Shown here piece after piece: positions 1 through 10,799 of a DNA stretch of 64,000 bases. Source of the stretch: Siphonodentalium dalli. Lineage: Eukaryota; Mollusca; Scaphopoda; Gadilida; Siphonodentaliidae. The stretch's first letter is position 1; every line of letters begins with the position of its first letter. The DNA is taken from NCBI GenBank assembly GCA_032622095.1, contig CP136065.1, forward strand, positions 63,037,094 to 63,101,093. Direction: 5' to 3'. A program made the translations under genes and the position numbers. The notes under the pieces were generated by a model. That model did no database searches, was not told the DNA's origin, and saw nothing but the letters and a program-made list of their open reading frames with translations.

Positions 1-356
1 ATCAATCGCACATATGTACCCATTTAGTACACAGCTGAAGCATTCTGTACATACGCCTCGCTATGACCCAGCTAACGACCGCATTTCTTTTGACTGTCAC
101 GCAAAGGGCGAGATGATTCAATCCCGCCATTGGTTTTAGTAATATTGTGTTTACACATGCTTTTCGAGTATTGCTCAGCTCAACTATGAACCACAGAGAA
201 AGCACGTTTAAAAACTATAGTATTAGAACCAATGGTGGGCAAAGATTTTCCTGCTAACTGTCATTCTCAACGACTCGGCCATTTTCGATATTCGCGCAAT
301 GCTACACTATACTGCCCTGGTAATAAGGCGATGACATTGACTCGTGATAAATGCTG

Positions 357-460
357 GCCGTTTCGGCACCTAGACGTTTCGGCACTTGTGTTTGCGGTTC
401 GGCACCTGGACCTTTCGGCACCCGACTATTCGGCATTTCGGACGTTTCGGCACCTGTTAA
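357..460 (+). repeat. TTTCGGCACC minisatellite, left inverted copy
   Basis: GC-richer run of degenerate 13-20 bp units built on TTTCGGCACCTGGACG, in an AT-rich setting. The same motif in reverse complement (GTGCCGAAACGTCC) recurs at 2636-2768. An open frame crosses it but is only the repeat read through. Confidence 0.7.
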
Positions 461-469
461 TTGTCTGAC

Positions 470-1260
470 CAATGAAACTATCAGTGATGACTAGATGTGA
501 TTTTTATTTTCATTCTTTCCTTCAATAAAATGTTATAAAACATATAACGTGGAACAAATGATAATGATGGCGGTGAGCGTATTCATTTAACTTTGGTATG
601 TTATTGAACTAATACCACTGTAATAGTAATGTCTACATAAAACAGCTCCGACACGTATAACTCTGTATACATGCACCGGAGAGCCACATTGATACTTGAT
701 ACTTTATTTCACTCAAATAATACAATCACATGTGTAACAGAAACTATGAAAACATCACTGATTTTGTCCAGACAGAATGTCCAAATAAATTAATGGGAAT
801 ACATATGGTATTTCTGTGCTTGTCGTCATAATTATGATCATATATCACAAAACGGACAATAGACAATTCCAACGTCGGAATACATTTCTTAATAAACTGT
901 ATTAAAAAATATTACGAACATACTGTTCGTAATATTTCTAAATACAGTTTAGGTCAGTGCTGGTTTTTCCTCAAGTTATTGAATTTCTTGTTAAATATCT
1001 AATGTCTCTAGAGTCTAAACCAGTTTCAATTTAGTCAATTAGATAAGTTTTTTATTGACATGGGAATTAGTGTTTCAAAAAGAATAGAGCAAAATACGGG
1101 AAAGTTGTAGAGAAAACGTAAAATCAGGCGACGAGACGTCATGACACCGCGCGGGCGACAAGATATATTGAGCAACACGTCAAAGAGAGAGCAGGCACCT
1201 TCGCAGGATCGAAATAATTCATCTTGAACTAAAGTTTTGTCAAGTATCACCACGTCATCA
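470..1260. other. No recognisable feature
   Basis: AT-rich sequence. I see no gene, RNA or long repeat apart from a short inverted repeat (AATATTACGAACA / TGTTCGTAATATT) at about 907-937. Confidence 0.5.
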
Positions 1261-1366
1261 CTTGATGTATACCACCGAACTACAGGTATATAGTCAGAAC
1301 ATATTGATTCAAATTTTTTTCTTCGGAGATGTCCACATCGTTGTAGAAGGGTATACTCTTTTGAAA

Positions 1367-1462
1367 ATGAGCACAATGGAAGTGACGTCAATAGATCCAC
1401 TCTCTAATGGTGCCTATGGATTTACTAACAATGTTTCGCAGCAAGCGACTACCTATTATGAG
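1367..1462 (+). other. Possible first coding exon, unrecognised
   Basis: An ATG at 1367 opens 32 codons with a soluble, plausible composition (Met-Ser-Thr-Met-Glu at the start, then a Ser-Asn-Gly-Ala-Tyr-Gly stretch). It runs in phase 0 into a GTAATT donor-like site at 1463. There is no domain match and I see no downstream exon nearby. It could equally be chance; the antisense frame over 1035-1400 is similarly open. Confidence 0.18.
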
Positions 1463-1602
1463 GTAATTATTATGTAACCTAACTCCGATCAGGCATCACA
1501 TACAAATTATCAAGTATCTTTACAAAGTATTTTAATTTAAGTTGAATATTTGTCGATAAAACGCGCATTATGATTCCGACAGCTAACTGATGTGTGCCAT
1601 TC

Positions 1603-1686
1603 ACAAAGGTTGCCAAACACTGGCAAAAACTCACACATGTTGCCAAACACTGTTTAAAAGTCACGCAGGTTGCCAAACACTGTTAA
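1603..1686 (+). repeat. Three-copy tandem repeat, about 34 bp unit
   Basis: Three imperfect direct copies, each carrying GGTTGCCAAACACTG, end-to-end and abutting the TTAA edge of the MITE at 1683. Confidence 0.75.
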
Positions 1687-2009
1687 CCCTTTACCCAACA
1701 ACGGCCCTGTGCCAATGCATTCTCTTATATATGCGAGTCGACCATAGGTCGCCTCGCATATATAAGAGAATGCATTGGCATAACACATTAAAAATTATAA
1801 AATTGTTATAGAATGTAAGAAAAAATGGTAAAAAGTATTAAAAAAAGTTTTTTTTTAGGCCAATGCATTGTCTTATATATGCGAGGCGACCTATGGTCGA
1901 CTCGCATATATAAGAGAATGCATTGGCACAGGGCATAACTGTAACTATCACAATGTGGTCAAGGAGCCGGTTCCAATGATATCCATATTTGTATGGTTTT
2001 ATTGAGACA
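1683..2009 (+). mobile_element. piggyBac-type MITE with paired hairpins, right end missing
   Basis: Begins with TTAA followed by CCCTTTACCCAACA, the TTAA-CCC form typical of piggyBac-family ends. It contains two 69-bp hairpins in opposite orientation (1711-1779 and 1859-1927) separated by AT-rich DNA. Similarity to the intact copy at 2110-2510 stops near 2009, so the right terminal inverted repeat is absent. No transposase is encoded. Confidence 0.75.
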
Positions 2010-2109
2010 TCATGAAAGTTTGTTTATATTTTTTGACAAGAACGCGAAGATGTACAGTGTAACTCAGAAAGTGAACAAAGGGTGTCGGAAAATTAATCGA
2101 TTAAATTCA

Positions 2110-2510
2110 TTAACCCTTTACCCAATAGAAGGGCCCTGTGCCAATGCATTCTCTTATATATGCGAGTCGACCATAGGTCGCCTCGCATATATAAGAGAAT
2201 GCATTGGCTTAACACATTAAACATTATAAAATTGTTAAAGAATGTAAGAAAAATTGGTAAAAATTGTTAAAAAAAGATTTGTTTTTAGGCCAATGCATTC
2301 TCTTATATATGCGAGGCGACCTATGGTCGACTCGCATATATAAGAGAATGCATTGGCACAGGGTATAACTGTAACTATCACAATGTGGTCAAGGAGCCGG
2401 TTCCAATGATATCCATATTTGTATGGTTCTATTGAGACAGACCGAAGATATTTTAGGCTGTTGAAGCTTTATTTGGCCGGTTTTGGCCGGTTTGTTGGGT
2501 AAAGGGTTAA
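2110..2510 (+). mobile_element. piggyBac-type MITE, complete copy
   Basis: About 400 bp bounded by TTAACCCTTTACCCAA and TTGGGTAAAGGGTTAA, that is, TTAA target sites plus inverted termini. Inside are two 69-bp hairpins in opposite orientation (2140-2208 and 2289-2357), so the core is itself an inverted repeat. Non-autonomous. It lies about 100 bp after a partial copy of the same family, in the same orientation. Confidence 0.85.
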
Positions 2511-2635
2511 CGATAATTTCATTGACGCGCGAATTAAGATGATTGTGTTCAGTTTATGATTTAAGTAACCCCATGAGAGTATCTAGAGATTTGATGCACA
2601 AGAAGTAATGTCACACATTAAAAAATAAAACATGT

Positions 2636-2768
2636 GCCGAACGGTCTTCGATGAGTGACGAAACGTCCAAGTGCTTGGGCCGAAACAACCAAGTGCCGAA
2701 AACTAAGGTACCGAAACGTCCTGAAAACCAGGTGCCGAAATGTCCAGGTGCCGAAACGTCTTGCACCA
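2636..2768 (-). repeat. GTGCCGAAACGTCC minisatellite, right inverted copy
   Basis: Degenerate units of GTGCCGAAACGTCCAGG, the reverse complement of the array at 357-460. The two arrays flank the MITE pair at 1683-2510. Confidence 0.7.
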
Positions 2769-2968
2769 CTCGTGATGTATATATATATGAATGGAGCACA
2801 ATGTATTCACTGCTTGCCAGTACATGACTTAATCATGCATTAAATAGTGATAAATATTAATACATAGCAATAATTAGTTCCAAGTTTAACAGCCAACAGA
2901 CATATTTACCGGTATTGTGCACATGGTGAATCACGTGATTGAAATATACCGGCAGATATGGTTCCTAT

Positions 2969-3050
2969 TTATGGAAGAGGTTATTTCCTCAGCGCAGCGG
3001 ATATGGCCGAGTAGTTGAGAATGGCTAACTATCTGACAATCAAAACCAAA
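2969..3050 (+). repeat. Dispersed repeat with tRNA-like A-box motif
   Basis: TATTTATGG-AGAGGTTATTTCC followed by ATGGCCGAGTAGTTGAGAATGG, which resembles the A box of Leu/Ser tRNAs. A related copy lies at 51570-51630 and again at 56994-57054. No convincing B box or tRNA fold, so at most a SINE fragment. Confidence 0.3.
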
Positions 3051-3175
3051 AAACTAAGATGCATGCACCAGGTCGCCCGTGAACTATTTATCATAGAATT
3101 CTTGTAGCTATCTATTATACATTTTGGAATATCTGTATGCATGTGTGTATGAATGCATGTATCTATGTGTGTTAT

Positions 3176-3498
3176 AGACTCGAACACTGCTCGACCGATC
3201 CGACTCGGATTTGGTATTTAACGTGTCAACTTGACCCCGCTCATAGGCATGTTTCTGGACCTTGACCGATCCGACTAAAATTGTGTGTGTATGACTACTT
3301 TGATCTCGGGAGCAATATGGACGGGTCCAATTTCACATGGGACCATGTCCTCGAACGTGCTGATATAGGCATGTTTCTGGACCAATTGAACAATAGTTTG
3401 TCCAGACGCTGTATATACCGGGCACTGCCCAGATGGAGGCGATCACAAAGAAATCCCTAAATAGCCCGAACGAAGTCGAGTACATCAGCTAGTATTAT
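3176..3498 (-). mobile_element. Dispersed repeat of the CCGACTTCG-head type, minus orientation
   Basis: Read on the minus strand, the element starts with a ACTAGCTGATGTACTCGACTTCG head that matches the ACTAGCAGGTGACCCGACTTCG head of the elements at 41761, 45433 and 46174. The other end has the GATCCGACTCGGATTTGGTAT type of tail. No coding capacity seen. Class unresolved; probably a non-autonomous retroelement. Confidence 0.55.
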
Positions 3499-3804
3499 AT
3501 ATTTCTAGATTTAGTTACAAACTATATACCTGTATATTGTACAAAGAAATGTTTGACAAATGTATCTATATCAATATTACCATTGGGGTCATTAAAAATA
3601 GATACGACGAAACAAAATTTTGAAGGGTGCATGTGATTGTGAGGAATAATAGGATCATAGGTAAATTTAATTTATGGACGCTTGTTAATTTTCATTGGAC
3701 TACATGTATCAGATAAATTTTTATATTTCAAATGATGACAGGAATGCGGAAAGTTGAACTACCTAAGTAATACTGGCTATCCGCGTGAAGAGAATATACA
3801 TGTA

Positions 3805-4175
3805 TATAAAAACCAAAATAGAAGATGACTGCTGGCGACAATGTTTTCCAACGAAATGCAAAGCATTCGATAGATCCCATCTAGTGGTCACCCCGAAGAT
3901 CAATATGAAGTTTGGTGACTATCAGATGAGGGATGTGGTCTGTACAGGTGCTAAAGAATTCAGTCATGCAAAGAGTAATATACAAAATTGCTGCCTGTGG
4001 TCATGTTTTTTAACGAAATTCGGAAAAATTAGATTACTCTCATCCTGGTTATCCAGAAGATCATTGTGGAATCTGGTGACGATCGGACAAGGGATGTCGT
4101 CTGTAGGATCAACCAAATTATTTAGCCATAAAAATAGTAAAATTCAAGATCAACTGATAGAAAGTGTTCCGTAAC
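3805..4175 (+). repeat. About 188-bp direct repeat, two units
   Basis: Two diverged units with the order GGCGACAATGTTTT, AACGAAAT, CTCATC, CCCGAAGATC, TGAAGTTTGGTGA. The family recurs at 5205-5580. Its repeat phase leaves a 129-codon frame open here, which I do not take as a gene. Confidence 0.65.
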
Positions 4176-4179
4176 GCGA

Positions 4180-4840
4180 CACACATCGGTGGTTTTCACT
4201 TCACAATATTCAATCAGAATTAATGTATTTGCAAAGTCGCGCGGTCGGCCATTTTAAATCTAAACAATAATGAGTCAAGTTAGGCAACAATTTCTCTCCA
4301 CGAGTTCCTATACCAAATATGAACAATCATATCTATTCAGCAAATTACATTGTGCACGGTTCGTGGATATTCGTTCCCGATTTGATTCTGTAACTGAAGG
4401 TTCCATGAGTCCCATTTAAATTCAAAATGGTCGACCTTATTTGCAAACTGATACGACATGTGAACGGGTACGTGTGTATGTGATTAATCAAAACGTGTGG
4501 GGCCATACTTGTGGGTGGGGTTGTTGGTGAATAAATGATAAGAAATTGTAACTGGGTTTAGTGTATAATTGCCACAATGGGCAATAATAAAGGCAAAAAC
4601 ATAAGTTGCAATCCCAAGTCCCAATCACAATATTAAAACAATATCACAATGCCGTGCTTTCAAAAAATTGGAATTTAACCATTAAATAGTTATAATAGAC
4701 ACATAAAAACCAGGACCCACCCTTCCGAGACCGACCTATCGCGCCATGAATACAATCACGATCGATGTACATCGCGTGTAGTTTAAAGAGCGAAACTTGA
4801 TACTACTGTATTTTGCCAAACAGCCTGCTGATCTACGAAT
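4180..4840. other. No recognisable feature
   Basis: AT-rich sequence. No coding frame, RNA or repeat could be supported. Confidence 0.45.
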
Positions 4841-4847
4841 GTGCATA

Positions 4848-4960
4848 TATGCAACCACAGTACCGAGTACCGGTGGTACTGCACACCAGTACCGGTACCG
4901 CAAAAATGCCCCAGTACCGGCGGTACCGGTACCGGTACAGCGTACCGTTGAGAAGCCTGG
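4848..4960 (+). repeat. ACCGGTACC-rich minisatellite
   Basis: Dense array of AGTACCGG / GGTACC units, including a near-perfect ACCGGTACCGGTAC run. Self-complementary, so it reads open on both strands. Could be the end of a hAT-type element, but no partner terminus was seen. Confidence 0.6.
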
Positions 4961-5204
4961 GTGGAATTGTTGTATAAAAACAGCACTACATGTAAATATA
5001 AAATAAAACAGTGCTACATCTTATTACAGATTATTTCCACATATAATCAGTGACTACAGGCAGTCTGACAAAATAAAGTTTCAGTGACACTCTATCCGAA
5101 GAGGGGGGTAATTTCATCTGTTACAGTCAATGGAGAAATTATGAATCTGGAGCTGAAATTTCTAAGTAATACTAGATATCGACAATACGCGATAACATAT
5201 AACG

Positions 5205-5580
5205 TAAATGCAATATGGCCGCTGGCGACCATTTTATCCTATGAAATTCAAAACATATTTGATAGCTCTCATCTAATAGATCAATATCAAGATAAATATG
5301 AAGTTTGGTGATGATCGGATGAGTGAAGTGGACTGTGGTCTGTGCTAAAGGGTTTAGTAATGTTAATAGTAACATCCGAAATCACTGTCAGTGCCATGTT
5401 TTTTAACGAAATTCGGAAAAACTACACTACTCACATCTTGTTGTTATCCCGAAGATCCATATGAAGTTTATTAACGATTGGACAAGTAGGGTATACCAAA
5501 TTATTGAATCATGGAAAGAATAAAATCGAAGATGGCCATTGGCGCCCATGTTTTTCATCAAAACTCGGAAAACGTTGATG
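5205..5580 (+). repeat. About 188-bp direct repeat, two units
   Basis: Same family as 3805-4175: GCCGCTGGCGACCATTTT, then CTCATCTAATAGATC, then TGAAGTTTGGTGATGATCGG, with TTTTTTAACGAAATTCGGAAAA opening the second unit. A third partial unit (GGCCATTGGCGCCCATGTTT) starts near 5533. Confidence 0.65.
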
Positions 5581-5599
5581 GCTATATAAGATTATAAGG

Positions 5600-6620
5600 A
5601 AATCCAGTTATTACTCCATGTAATTACTCTTTGATTACCACACGTGTAACACCTGCCATGCAGATCAAGAGCTCAACTGACCATCCGCAGTGACCTACAT
5701 GTAGTTTATCTCAAAATCTGTTGACAACTATTGTCATAATAATAATAATCATACTGTCTGTACCTATTTGTTGCAAAACCAATCCTTCTCAAGTTCAATT
5801 GATCTTTTTCAAGTAGTTCACTGTTGTTACACAAGGCATATATGGTTTCTGACTAGGTATTGAAACAATTATTTGACTAATCGGCGTCGACTCGATAATT
5901 AAACAAGTCGACGCTGAAATCCGCCAGTCGATTAATCTAAGCAAATCGGCAATATGGCCTACCGAATTCATAGAATTTACAGTTCCATGTTCGGTGCTGG
6001 GTGGCACCTCTCATAATGCGTTCGATTCTTCTCTTATACCGGACAATTTCGATATTCTAATTTTTGTTCTCAGGCTGGTAGAGGTGTATGATTGTGTATA
6101 AGGTGTATCCTGTTTATACTGTGTTATATTGTGTTATTTTCTGGAACATGCTATCATGTAACTTATTTCCACTAAAACGAGATACAATTTGTCGTATTTT
6201 GGATAAATTCTAGCACATTGTAAACTATATAGTTAATCTATAGTTTAAACATATAAAAGACTACCATTAACAGAAGAGTGTGGGTTTTTTTTCATGGTTA
6301 CTTTTCATAGTTAAAGTGCAAGTTAAGATAACAAACAAACGGAACTGTCAAACATTTCGACATTCAAGGACTATTTGTAGGATGATCTAATGCAGCTCAT
6401 ATATTGCCTGTGACATTTGACCATTTTAATAAATATTTGTTAGCACAAGTAGCAATATTGGCTGTGGAAATATAAAAATGTACATTTGTGGCACGTGAAA
6501 ATCAAGTTAGGAACGTGCGATATTATGCTACCCGGTCGTAAAAGGATGTAATCGAAATGCCTAATTTTTGCATACCAGTCACAACTAGTTATCTTGCACT
6601 TTAATTGTTAACACCTCTCC
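5600..6620. other. No gene; short GTCGAC-rich patch
   Basis: Contains only a patch of repeated GTCGA/TCGAC words at 5880-5935 and AT-rich sequence. Nothing coding is supported. Confidence 0.4.
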
Positions 6621-6627
6621 TTGTTCA

Positions 6628-6859
6628 ACCGATTTAGGTTGTCTTTTGTCTATAAAATGATGGGATTGAAAAAATTGTTGTTAAGGGCATTTCCGCCCCG
6701 TTAACTTTGAGACATGTATATTCGATAGATATATAGTTTCATCATTGTGTGGTCTTTTGATTTGTGTAAGACTGCTGCGGATGTTTCGACCGCACAATGA
6801 TGAAACTATATATCGACAGAATATTTTATTGTTATAGACAAAAGACAACCTAAATCGGT
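6628..6859. mobile_element. Foldback (MITE-like) element
   Basis: Outer arms ACCGATTTAGGTTGTCTTTT (6628) and its complement ending at 6859 match over about 28 bp. A second inner pair (6722-6753 with 6788-6818) shares ATATAGTTTCATCATTGTG. The arms are offset, as if one side gained extra sequence. No ORF. Confidence 0.75.
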
Positions 6860-7310
6860 GACAACAATATATATGAATAATAAAGTTTATATTTTAAAAA
6901 AGTAAATAAATAATATTAATTAATTAACAAAATTAACATAATAATTCGAATAATATTTTTATATTTAAAACAGTAAATTAATAATTGCCACTTTTAAATT
7001 TAAATTTAATTAAAATTTAACTTTATCGGCTTCCTTAGAAAGATTCTATTTTTATGTGCACTTTATAAACTTCATTGAGTCATCTTTGTCATGTATTGAG
7101 TTTGATATCTTTTGTTAAAAGTTTATAAATCATGTATGTCTCATGTTTGTTATTATATTTTATGTGTTTATTATGATTAAATAAAGTTATCATTTAAAAT
7201 AAATGTATTCACTTTCTAAATTATTATTTCACAAAAAACCTCAAATACCCCAAAAACACAATAGTTTAGAGTCGCCAATTAGTTAATCCGATTACCTATA
7301 ACACTAAGCA
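6860..7310. other. Very AT-rich stretch without a feature
   Basis: Runs of TTAATTAA-like words and poly-A/T. No gene or structured repeat supported. Confidence 0.4.
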
Positions 7311-7735
7311 CAAAGGCCGCTTATCCCTTTTAAATGGAGCCGGCCGCTTACACTTTATAGAATGAAAGAACGAAAAGTTGAATAAAATCAACAAATTTGT
7401 GAATTTAAAAACAATTCAAACGTTAATGTTTTCCATGTCATAACCCGGACATATGTACTAACTTTCAGTCATGTCCATTTATAAACAAAGAAGATAATGA
7501 ATGCGACATTAAGTCCGCTTACACCTTTTATTTTGGAGCCGGCCGCTTTATAGTGTGTTTCAGAACGAAAAAGTTGAATAAAATCAACAAATTTGTGAAT
7601 TTAAAAACAATTCAAAAGTTAATGTATTCCATGTACCAGTCCGAACATATCTCAATAATATTCATTGAGAAACAACGGACCAAACGCCATATAACACCCC
7701 GTATACACCTTTTATTCGGAGCCGGCCTCAGCATA
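7311..7735 (+). repeat. About 190-200 bp tandem repeat, 2.3 copies
   Basis: Units start near 7311, 7512 and 7698. Each carries CACCTTTTA, GGAGCCGGCC and GCTTTATAG, and the first two share AGTTGAATAAAATCAACAAA. The third unit breaks off into GC-richer DNA (7750-7830). The overlapping 100-codon frame is a repeat artefact. Confidence 0.75.
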
Positions 7736-8341
7736 CGCTTTATAGTGTGTCCCGAGCTGGCCCATGTCGACTGGGTCGAGTGGGCCCTGGGGCGAGTGGG
7801 CCGGTTTCCGGCACCTTTTATAGGTGGCGCCATTATCGTGAGCAAGCTTCCTTAATTTGCAGCAGGTATCCGTTTGTGGTTAGTTTAATTTAGAAAGTTC
7901 CCCAATTAATATCGTAAATAGAGCGACTGTATTTGACAGAGAAGGCCTCTGTTATTGATTATCAAGTTGCTATACATTAAAAAACGACAAATGCACATGC
8001 CCGTTCAAGCGTAGTAGTCTATTTTCCCCATGTTAAACGACATCCGCAAATACCAAATAACGCTAACCTACTGCAAATGTTTTACATGACAACTGTTAAT
8101 ATATTTGGGCTGAATTCATCTGATGTGGTATGATTCCTCAAAATAAACAACAAAACCATCGTTACTTGGAAATGTAGTTTGGGCTAACATTTACAGAAAT
8201 TATCCACCTCATTTATTCCGACACACACATCAGATGAAAAACCACCATCATACAACCGCCCAAATTGGGCGAAACAAAACGCGTACACGATCAGAACACG
8301 GTCGCTAACCTGGGCAGAGTGCACCGTGTGTAAAGAGTGTC

Positions 8342-8580
8342 TGAATGTCTGTCGTGACCTTCGATGTCAGGTATCACGTGGATCCGACCTGCGACTATGG
8401 AGCCGGTGGAGGCTGGTGATACAACATCAGTGTGTGGTGATGGTTTTCTGAACAATATTATCTGCCAGCGCGGGTAACCTATGGCGACCCGGGAGGAAGA
8501 TTCGTCACGTGGTTGTGTTGACGGACTGGTATGAATCGCTCGAGCAGACAGAGATGATCTTCAAACGAATTTATTATGGG
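8342..8580 (+). pseudogene. Decayed C-terminal half of a fibrinogen-related domain
   Basis: Reading from 8354 gives a Val-Thr-Phe-Asp-Val-Arg-Tyr start, then CDYGAGGGW, a Gly-Asp-Pro-Gly-Gly-Arg-Phe run and Thr-Trp-Leu-Cys. In another frame it ends in Met-Ile-Phe-Lys-Arg-Ile. This tracks the last 70-80 residues of the FReD exon at 23769-24403 in order, including its unusual FDV-K/R-Y segment. At least three in-frame stops and one frameshift near 8545 break it. The N-terminal half is not visible upstream. It is therefore a dead relative of the gene 15 kb downstream, in the same orientation. Clear by motif order, not by computed alignment. Confidence 0.8.
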
Positions 8581-8589
8581 CGGAAAAAG

Positions 8590-9120
8590 TAATGTGATAT
8601 GACGTATAAACCAATTGACTGTTTATTGAGACAATACTTTCATTATATCCAGTAAATATAAATTTTGTTTTGAAGATATTGGAGACATAAAATATTACAG
8701 ATTACGGAAACATGCTGATGAAACATGGGACACCATTCACAGAATGAACTACTATCGATAAGAATTACGAATAGCTAATACTAGTTGTAAATGTTTTGGA
8801 CAGTCCACAGACCTTTTCGCAGAATTGTCGAATAGTAGTCTGTTTGTGAGAATAGTGATGTTCAAACTTTCTGCCACTCGCAATAAAGTGATATGGGTTT
8901 GTTTGTCGTGATTATTTTGTATCTAGTCGTGCTGTTATTAGGTCACTGGCAGTGATATAGGCAAAACGACAACTGATAAAAAGAATACATTTTCTAGTAT
9001 CATATGTGTAATTATTATCAGTACTGTGGTAGTCCATTACGCATATATACCCGTTTGTACACAATTGCATTTCGGTTGCGAACTTCGATTCAGAGATGAG
9101 ACTCCAGGCAAGACAGTTCT
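8590..9120. other. No recognisable feature
   Basis: AT-rich intergenic DNA between the FReD relic and the MITE at 9123. Nothing supported. Confidence 0.4.
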
Positions 9121-9122
9121 GG

Positions 9123-9589
9123 TTAACCCTTTGAGTGCCAGGTCCGAATTTTGTATCAACCCATATACCCTGTGCCAATGCATTCTCTTATATATGCGAG
9201 TCGACCATAGGTCGCCTCGCATATATAAGAGAATGCATTGGCCTAACAATTTTTTATCATTTGTTATTATTTTTTACAATTTTTTACAATTTTAATAATG
9301 TTTTCTTATATTCTTTAACAGACTTATTTTGTAGGTTTAGTGCCAGGGAATCTCACGTTTTTCATGGGCATCAAAATTATTACTATGAATACTTGGTGAT
9401 AGTTTTGAGTTATAACATGCCCCTAAGGTTTTATCCAGTTTGTTTTTAAATTCGCTATCGCATGATTAAGCATACCCAAAATAAATTCAACCCAAAAAAA
9501 AATAAAAAAAATAAATAAATATTTAGGGCCGATTTTACAGACCGTAAATTAGGGCCGATGAGATCGGCCCCTGGCACTGAAAGGTTTAA
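9123..9589 (+). mobile_element. piggyBac-type MITE, second subfamily
   Basis: 467 bp bounded by TTAACCCTTTGAGTGCCAGG and, in inverted form, CCTGGCACTGAAAGGTTTAA; the ends differ from each other at about three positions. It carries one copy of the 69-bp hairpin (9174-9242) found in the other TTAACCCTTTACCC family, but otherwise different internal sequence. No transposase. Confidence 0.8.
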
Positions 9590-9593
9590 AGTA

Positions 9594-9912
9594 CAGACTC
9601 CACAGTTATGCTGAAGTGAGTCTGAGGTAATTGGGGGATATTTATTACCACAAGCAAGAGTTAGCTCTGTGTGGCTGAGAATAATTTCTGCATTGAAATA
9701 ATGCAGTGTGACCGTATGACAGACATTGTTTAAGTAATATTTTAGCAATATGACGAATCTACCACTAAACAGGCATTCCAACAACCGCCTGATAGGATAC
9801 ATCGCTTTCCCGATGATGGTGTGATTGGGTGAGACTGACGTAATTATGCTGGTGGTAATAGAAATACCCCCACTTACCCCAGACTCAATCCCACCATAGC
9901 TGTGGAGTCTGT
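9594..9912. mobile_element. Foldback element abutting the MITE
   Basis: Arms of about 60 bp start with CAGACTCCACAG and include GAGTCTG-GGTAA-TGGGGG-TATTT-TATTACCAC; the right arm is the inverse and ends at 9912. It starts only 4 bp after the MITE at 9123-9589. The two together create the illusion of a 235-codon minus-strand gene. Confidence 0.75.
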
Positions 9913-10103
9913 GTTTTAACCAGAACTGTAGACAAGATTGCGTCCCATCAGTGCGGCAATTTGTACTGATATCACTAGATCTTTTTGATCGACATTTAGT
10001 AAATGCTAGGGGATTGCCAGTCAAAATTGGCGCGTTCTCATTTCTATATAGCAACGGAATGGTCATACTTCTCTTTTTTGTCACTGGAAGCACGTGAGAA
10101 GAT

Positions 10104-10530
10104 TTTATGTCACTACAAAAAGTATTTTGTACCCACATCCCACCCCACATATATGCATGCACATATTGAACGCAACAAAATCAACATATTATATATTAGT
10201 ATATGTACTAACTGAAACAGACTCCGTTCATGGGCATTATTCAGCGGCGGTCCCTTTTGGCACTGCTGTAGGGGCTTGTGCAAATTTTAACTTGAACAGG
10301 CCCCATTTGGTATTCAACAGCGTATATAGGGACGACAGGCCTCTACAATTTGGCCCATTTGTGGGTACACTCTATATTTCACTAAAAAATATTATCTACC
10401 CCACACACACGTACAAATGTATATGCATGCACATATGGAATGCAACACAATCAACATAATATTACTTTATTACTATATACTAACTAAAGCGATCTATTCT
10501 GGGGCATATATTCCGCGACGGGGGGGGGGC
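10104..10530 (+). repeat. About 265-bp direct duplication, two units
   Basis: 10104-10250 and 10372-10530 share, in order, CACTA-AAAA, CCCCACA, ATATGCATGCACATAT, ACAAAATCAACATA and ATACTAACT. Both are degenerate. The second ends in a G9 run. Confidence 0.6.
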
Positions 10531-10684
10531 TGTATCAGTGCATTCCCTTTGTGCGCTAAGAGCAAGTGGCCCCTTTGTGCAGCTTTGAGTAGCGATACTC
10601 ATGGTACCTCATCCAAGCTTCCAAAAGCATATTGAGTTACAAACATACATTAGTATATACACACAGATACACATACATATATAT

Positions 10685-10797
10685 ATCTACACTTTTTGGT
10701 TGGATATGGGGGAATTATATAATGAGTGATGACACGTGTAGAAATCCATTTTATTGTCATCAAAAATAATTACCATATCCAACCAAAAATTGTAGAT
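10685..10797. mobile_element. Short foldback element
   Basis: ATCTACACTTTTTGGTTGGA and its inverse (ending GTAGAT at 10797) form arms of about 25 bp around a 65-bp loop. MITE-like. No ORF. Confidence 0.7.
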
Positions 10798-10799
10798 GT

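Noticed and set aside
3785-4174. 129-codon plus-strand frame
   Set aside because: Falls entirely on two units of a non-coding repeat that also occurs, with stops, at 5205-5580.
9455-10162. 235-codon minus-strand open frame
   Set aside because: It crosses the right part of a MITE and an entire foldback element, has no domain, and its composition follows the repeats.
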